Below, in pieces: positions 53,480-57,637 of a stretch of 57,637 nt of DNA (its first letter is position 1; every line of letters begins with the position of its first letter). Location of the stretch: assembly GCA_945861765.1 (NCBI GenBank), contig CAMAWP010000008.1, positions 1 through 57,637 of the forward strand. Reading direction: 5' to 3'. Under the pieces are notes generated by a model that had not been told where the DNA came from, searched no databases, and saw only the letters and a program-made list of their open reading frames with translations. Both the position numbers and the translations under genes were made by a program. Origin of the DNA: Akkermansia muciniphila (GTDB lineage Bacteria; Verrucomicrobiota; Verrucomicrobiia; Limisphaerales; SIBE01).

Positions 53480-54013
53480 TTATTTGCAGTGAGCCAAAAT
53501 CTCATTTGCTTTCGCGGTGGAAACTGATTCATAAAAATCTGCGTTGCACATCATCACCGGCGCGGTGCCGCAGCTTGCCAAACACTCGACGAATTCAACG
53601 GTAACCTTTCCGTCCTTCGTGGTTTGGGGTCCATGCGCATGGCTGGATAAACCTAGTTTGTGGCAAAGGTGATCGTGCAACTCATACGATCCTCCCAGCG
53701 CGCAACTCAAAGTGCGGCATACCTTTAATTGGTATTTTCCAACCGCTTCCTGACGAAACATCGGATAGAACGTCACCAGTTCGTAAACATTGATCGGCTG
53801 CAATTCAAGCTTGCTCGCGGTCCATTCAATGGCTCCCTTGGAGAGATATCCGAAATGTTCCTGCAGAGCATGCAACACCATTAACGATGCGCTCCGCTTT
53901 TGAGGATAATGGCTGATGACCTCATCAATTTCCGCCGCGAGAGGAGCCGGGACTCGGAATGGCGCGACGGCTCCGGTCGGCGCACTGGCATTGACTGAGA
54001 CAGGTGAGCTCAT
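53480..54013 (-). CDS. nuoE: NADH-quinone oxidoreductase subunit E
   Basis: Thioredoxin-like subunit with the N1a 2Fe-2S cluster. 177 residues from the chosen start. Ligands are two pairs: CRTLSC and CLASC. The start at 54013 forms an ATGA overlap with the nuoD stop, which favours it over an ATG three codons earlier. The N-terminal 20 residues are a low-complexity extension. Confidence 0.95.
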   Translation of the reverse strand: MSSPVSVNASAPTGAVAPFRVPAPLAAEIDEVISHYPQKRSASLMVLHALQEHFGYLSKGAIEWTASKLELQPINVYELVTFYPMFRQEAVGKYQLKVCRTLSCALGGSYELHDHLCHKLGLSSHAHGPQTTKDGKVTVEFVECLASCGTAPVMMCNADFYESVSTAKANEILAHCK

Positions 54014-55278
54014 CGGTCGCATTCTCCCATGACAAAATCAAGCGAGCCCAAAATCACCACGGTATCGCTCATCATGTGCCCGGGCAGCAGATACGGCAGG
54101 ATGCTGAGATTTACAAACGATGGGCCGCGAATCTTCAATCGGTGTGGCGTACCGCCGCCTTTGCTGTTGATGTAAAAGCCGAGTTCGCCTTTCGGATTTT
54201 CCGCTCCAAAGTAAATTTCTCCAGATGGCGCATTCACGCCTTGTGTGACGAGAATGAATTGATGAATCAACTCCTCCATGCTCGTCAGAACTTTTTCCTT
54301 CGGCGGCAAGACTGTTTTCCCATCCGGGATGTTAATGGGACCGCCCGGCAGTTGGTCCAGGCATTGATGAAGGATACGGACGCTCTGGCGCATTTCCTCC
54401 ATCCGAACCAGGTAACGGTCGTAGCTATCGCCCACTGAACCGACCGGCACATCAAACTTCAACTGATCATAGACCAGATAGGGATGGGCTTTGCGTAGAT
54501 CATGGTCCACTCCACTGCCACGCAAATTCGGCCCTGTTAGTCCGTAATCGATGGCGATTTCTTTCGGGATAATGCCCACGTCCCGGGTGCGATCGACAAA
54601 AATGCGGTTCCGCGTCAGCATCGTCTCGGACTCATCAAAGTTGACCACAACTTCCTTCAGGAATTGCCGACACTGATCGGTCCAGCCTGGTGGCAAATCC
54701 CGCGACAGCCCACTGATGCGCGTGTAACTCGTGGTGAACCGGGCACCCGTTAAGGCTTCAATGAGATTATAAATCTTCTCGCGCTCGGTGAAGGTATGGA
54801 GAAAAACTGTGATAGCTCCCACGTCCATGGCGAACGCCCCCAATCCAAGTAAGTGCGCCGAAATCCTCGCCAATTCGCAGCAGATGACACGGATATACTG
54901 GCACCGCGGAGTCAGGGCCTTGTCGATCCCCATTAGCTTCTCAACCGCCAAAACGTAGGCGACGTTATTGGCCAGCGGCGCGAGGTAGTCCAATCGATCC
55001 GTGTACGGGATGAATTGGGTGTAAGTCATGTTCTCGGCGATTTTTTCGTCGCCGCGATGCAGATAACCGATATCAGGCATCGCTTTGGTGATGACCTCGC
55101 CATCCAACTCCAAGACAATCCGGAGCACGCCGTGGGTCGCCGGATGCGACGGCCCCATGTTCAAGACCATCCTCTCCCCCTGAATATCGGTTTCATCAGC
55201 CGAGGTGGCACTCGCTGCTTGAGCGGTTGCGACTCGTGCTGAGGGCTCCTTAAATTCGATGTCTTGAACGGTGGTCAT
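54010..55278 (-). CDS. nuoD: NADH-quinone oxidoreductase subunit D
   Basis: Forms the quinone site with NuoB. 422 residues with an N-terminal extension of about 35. Typical segments are LNMGPSHPATHGVLRIVLEL (quinone-site histidine), DIGYLHRGDEKIAENMTYTQ, RGSGVDHDLRKAHPY and GELGFYINSKGGGTPHRLKI, ending FVMGECDR. Overlaps nuoC and nuoE by four bases each. Confidence 0.97.
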   Translation of the reverse strand: MTTVQDIEFKEPSARVATAQAASATSADETDIQGERMVLNMGPSHPATHGVLRIVLELDGEVITKAMPDIGYLHRGDEKIAENMTYTQFIPYTDRLDYLAPLANNVAYVLAVEKLMGIDKALTPRCQYIRVICCELARISAHLLGLGAFAMDVGAITVFLHTFTEREKIYNLIEALTGARFTTSYTRISGLSRDLPPGWTDQCRQFLKEVVVNFDESETMLTRNRIFVDRTRDVGIIPKEIAIDYGLTGPNLRGSGVDHDLRKAHPYLVYDQLKFDVPVGSVGDSYDRYLVRMEEMRQSVRILHQCLDQLPGGPINIPDGKTVLPPKEKVLTSMEELIHQFILVTQGVNAPSGEIYFGAENPKGELGFYINSKGGGTPHRLKIRGPSFVNLSILPYLLPGHMMSDTVVILGSLDFVMGECDR

Positions 55279-55982
55279 GACTGTTTTTTTGATTCAATCG
55301 GCCCAGGTCCGGAGGCGTGTCCATGGGACTCTTGAATGCCATTTCCTCGATCCAAGCGAGCGCTAGTCTCCGGAGGTTCAGTCTCTTGAATACGAACGCG
55401 TGGTTCGCGCGCCACTGAGTTCTTCCCTCCGGCGATCGTCACAAATGGCCCGCCTTCCAGAGGAGCCCGTTTGGTGAAAGCGACATCGGGCATTTCGCTC
55501 GGTTTTCCAGCCAAAGGAAAATCCTTCCGAAGCGGAAAATACGGATAGCCGTCCCACATCAAGATTCGGCGGAGGTCGGGATGGCCTCGAAAACGAATGC
55601 CCATCATGTCGTAAATCTCGCGCTCAAGCCAATCAGCAGTTCGCCAGACGCCCGATACTGTTGGCAACTCAGAGGTTTCCTCGCTCACGCGTGTTTTTAA
55701 GCGCAGATGACAGTGATGCCCATAACCATAAAGCTCATAAACCACCTCGAATCGTGGATCGTCCCCGTAGTTATCCACACTGCTGATATCGACCAAATAA
55801 TCGAAGCCGAGGTCCCGCTTCGCCAGGGCGCAAATCTCAGCAATCCGTTCAGCATCCGAAATACTTACCGTAATTTCGCCGCGAAACTCAACGGGTGCGG
55901 AAACCAGAGCCTCGAACTCGGCTTGAAGTTTATTGGCGTAATCGAGTGCGAGCATCCGATCAGTGATGTTTTCAGGAGACAT
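55275..55982 (-). CDS. nuoC: NADH-quinone oxidoreductase subunit C
   Basis: 235 residues from the chosen ATG. Typical NuoC motifs are FDYLVDISSVDNYGDDPRFE and GVWRTADWLEREIYDMMGIR, followed by FRGHPDLRRILMWDGYPYFP. A hydrophilic tail of about 50 residues follows the core. The ATG at 55982 is seven bases after the nuoB stop; a longer frame to 56033 would overlap nuoB and is rejected. Confidence 0.95.
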   Translation of the reverse strand: MSPENITDRMLALDYANKLQAEFEALVSAPVEFRGEITVSISDAERIAEICALAKRDLGFDYLVDISSVDNYGDDPRFEVVYELYGYGHHCHLRLKTRVSEETSELPTVSGVWRTADWLEREIYDMMGIRFRGHPDLRRILMWDGYPYFPLRKDFPLAGKPSEMPDVAFTKRAPLEGGPFVTIAGGKNSVAREPRVRIQETEPPETSARLDRGNGIQESHGHASGPGPIESKKQS

Positions 55983-55989
55983 TCGCCAT

Positions 55990-56505
55990 TTACGCCGATT
56001 GCAGCTGAGTGGATAAAAGGGGTTCTTTGGCAATCAGGCTCTGCAATTTAATAATGGCATCTAGTAATGCCTCGGGCCGGGGTGGACATCCGGCGACATA
56101 GACATCCACGGGAATGATTTGATCAACACCCTGCAAAACAGCATAGCTCCGGTACATGCCGCCCGTCGAAGCGCAAGCGCCCATGGCAATAACCCATTTC
56201 GGCTCCGGCATCTGCTGGTAAATGCGCTGCACCGCGAGAGCCATTTTGTAGGTGACTGTGCCAGCAACGATCATCACGTCTGACTGACGCGGAGAAAATC
56301 GCATGACTTCCGAACCGAAGCGGGAAATATCATAACGGCTGGCACCGGCCGCCATCAACTCGATAGCACAACACGCAAGGCCCATGGGCATTGGCCAGAG
56401 TGAGTGTTTTCGAAACCAGTTAATTACCGCATCAGCGCGTGTGACGATGACGTCGCCTTCGACTTTGGAATTGTAGCCAATCTCAGTATTCGTGTGCATG
56501 AGCAA
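55990..56505 (-). CDS. nuoB: NADH-quinone oxidoreductase subunit B
   Basis: 171 residues. Holds the terminal cluster N2 through the unusual adjacent cysteine pair in [11 protein letters not shown] with later cysteines in [11 protein letters not shown] and VAGCPPRPE. It is the first gene of the operon in this window. Normally nuoA precedes nuoB, but the 215 bases upstream have no such gene. A second ATG three codons in is also possible. Confidence 0.97.
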   Translation of the reverse strand: MLMHTNTEIGYNSKVEGDVIVTRADAVINWFRKHSLWPMPMGLACCAIELMAAGASRYDISRFGSEVMRFSPRQSDVMIVAGTVTYKMALAVQRIYQQMPEPKWVIAMGACASTGGMYRSYAVLQGVDQIIPVDVYVAGCPPRPEALLDAIIKLQSLIAKEPLLSTQLQSA

Positions 56506-56570
56506 GCTTGACTTTTTAACGCGCTAAACAAAGCAAACTAAACATGGCATCTCCACAGAGGCAAGTGAAT

Positions 56571-56588
56571 TTGTGAATTTTTTCACAA
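56571..56588. promoter_or_regulatory. CRP/FNR-type palindrome upstream of the nuo operon
   Basis: TTGTGAA-TTTT-TTCACAA is a perfect 7-bp inverted repeat that contains TGTGA-N6-TCACA, the consensus of CRP-family sites. It lies 66-83 bases before the nuoB start codon, and 133 bases or more before the divergent DUF4404 gene, so it could control either or both. No regulator gene is in the window. Confidence 0.55.
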
Positions 56589-56720
56589 GCGCGGCAAATT
56601 CTCGCAGTGTGCTGCACTTTAGTTGATGCGCCGTGGCTCTCAAGGTTGAAACACGGCTTTCTTTTCGATCAACGTCCGCTATGTTTGTTTAGCGATGCAG
56701 TCAACTGATTGGAGTACGTT

Positions 56721-57053
56721 ATGATTCAAAATACGCTTGCGGAAATCGAAGCCCGTCTTAAACACGCTAACTCCGTAGAGGATGGGAATAAGGCTGAGCT
56801 GCTGATGTTGCTTTCGATTTTGAAATCCGAAGTCGCCGAACTATCGAGGACACATGGAGAACACGCGCAAAGCATTGCTGGCTTCACGACGGTGTCAGCT
56901 CACGAGGCAACGCGCGACGAGAGGAATCCTGAACTTCTCAAATTATCTCTGGACGGTCTTGCTTCCTCCGTGGTCGGCTTCGAGAAATCGCATCCCAAGC
57001 TCGTCGAGATCGTGAACCAGGTTTGTGTGACGCTTTCGAACATTGGAATCTAA
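56721..57053 (+). CDS. DUF4404 family protein
   Basis: 110 residues from the ATG at 56721. The first half (MIQNTLAEIEARLKHANSVE) is an amphipathic helix, followed by LLSILKSEVAEL and, in the second half, LDGLASSVVGFEKSHPKLVE. It matches the DUF4404 style: a small, helical, acidic protein without membrane segment. Function unknown. A TTG four codons upstream is another start. It is divergent from nuoB. Confidence 0.72.
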   Translation: MIQNTLAEIEARLKHANSVEDGNKAELLMLLSILKSEVAELSRTHGEHAQSIAGFTTVSAHEATRDERNPELLKLSLDGLASSVVGFEKSHPKLVEIVNQVCVTLSNIGI

Positions 57054-57061
57054 AGTCGAAT

Positions 57062-57637
57062 TCACCGCATTCCTAAAACGAGCGGCGTGATGTAGTAACA
57101 GACCACTGCCACGAGCAGTCCGCCGGCGAGATCTACGATCAATCCGCTGCGCGCCATTTGCGGGACTGTGATGTAGCCGCTCGAGAAAACAACGGCGTTG
57201 GGCGGTGTTCCGGCCGGGAGCATGAATCCAAAGGAAGCCGCAAGCGTGGCCGCAAACATGAGGGGCAGTGGTTGTAAGCCAAAACTGTCGGCGCTCGCTG
57301 CCAGCAACGGCAGCAGAATGCTGGCGGTCGCCACATTGGAAGCGACTTCGGTGAGGGCGACGGAAATAAAACAAACCATGATCGTCGCGGCGAAAGGATC
57401 CAAGCGTCCCGTTTCTTTGAGCAGACCGGCAATCGAGCCGGAAAGACCGCTCCTTTCAATCCCATAAGCCATCGCAAAGCCTCCACCCAGCAAGGCGAGC
57501 AGGCCCCAGGAAATCCGGCTGGCATTGCAAATATCGAGCGCAAAACGAAGCGGACGTCGCTGCACCGGAACGAGCAAAAGACCAACACCAACAACGATGG
57601 CGACGACCCCATCTCCTACATCCGCCAGCAACCGCGG
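57062..57637 (-). CDS. C-terminal part of a DASS-family sodium/dicarboxylate symporter
   Basis: A partial protein; the 5' end is beyond the right edge. About 190 residues are visible. It has the family's second half: VALTEVASNVATASILLPLL contains the SNT-type sodium-site motif, and FMLPAGTPPNAVVFSSGYIT contains the matching PAGTPPN loop. Four or five hydrophobic segments are seen. DASS (SLC13) carriers import di- or tricarboxylates, sulfate or phosphate with sodium. Substrate unknown. The stop lies nine bases from the DUF4404 stop, convergent. Confidence 0.85.
   Translation of the reverse strand, partial: PRLLADVGDGVVAIVVGVGLLLVPVQRRPLRFALDICNASRISWGLLALLGGGFAMAYGIERSGLSGSIAGLLKETGRLDPFAATIMVCFISVALTEVASNVATASILLPLLAASADSFGLQPLPLMFAATLAASFGFMLPAGTPPNAVVFSSGYITVPQMARSGLIVDLAGGLLVAVVCYYITPLVLGMR

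Overview
The window looks like chromosomal DNA of a verrucomicrobial bacterium, most like the Pedosphaera/Limisphaerales soil lineage. This rests on several observations: a GreA with a very long N-terminal extension, an AmtB with a signal peptide and alanine/proline-rich head, a DUF2723 (TMEM260-like) membrane protein with TPRs, Tat-exported Gfo/Idh oxidoreductases, weak Shine-Dalgarno sequences, moderately high GC and many palindromic intergenic repeats. The assignment comes from protein style and gene content, not from a database search.

Layout. 1-3.1 kb: glnK-amtB (nitrogen sensing and ammonium uptake) on the minus strand with a clear terminator, flanked by palindromic repeats. 3.1-9.7 kb: an amino-acid permease fused to a universal stress domain, then an ECF sigma factor, an overlapping small membrane (anti-sigma-like) protein and a 1,223-residue DUF2723 protein. 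10.2-24.5 kb: accessory genes, comprising two paralogous monohaem c-type cytochrome-like proteins that I cannot assign to a described family, an asparaginase, an MFS transporter, the ABC-F protein Uup, a BaiN/YhiN-type flavoprotein, a YefM-YoeB toxin-antitoxin pair, a TauE/SafE permease, an exported rhodanese and a Gfo/Idh oxidoreductase. Most of the mobile-looking repeats lie here, including two MITE-like elements with matching terminal inverted repeats.

24.5-28.2 kb: metK-ahcY (SAM synthesis and SAH removal), divergent from an ArsR-methyltransferase fusion resembling the SAH-sensing regulator SahR. The intergenic region has face-to-face promoters built on one symmetrical palindrome. 28.4-42.4 kb: housekeeping genes: accD, comF, a CPBP protease, a kinase-like protein lacking the VAIK lysine, prs-rplY-pth-rpsF-ssb-rplI (rpsR is missing from its usual place), fabI, rsmB, the long greA, a CusF-SCO1 fusion and a DUF4202 gene.

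42.6-56.5 kb: a complex I operon on the minus strand, nuoB-C-D-E-F-G-H-I-J-K-L-M-N, without nuoA at its head. It is interrupted between nuoE and nuoF by a tRNA-Gln(CUG) gene on the opposite strand and preceded by a perfect CRP/FNR-type palindrome. The right edge holds a DUF4404 gene and the C-terminal part of a DASS-type transporter.

The leads I consider most interesting are the paralogous cytochromes, the palindromic divergent metK/SahR-like promoter, the CRP-like site before nuoB, the paired repeat families with shared ends, and the degenerate kinase.
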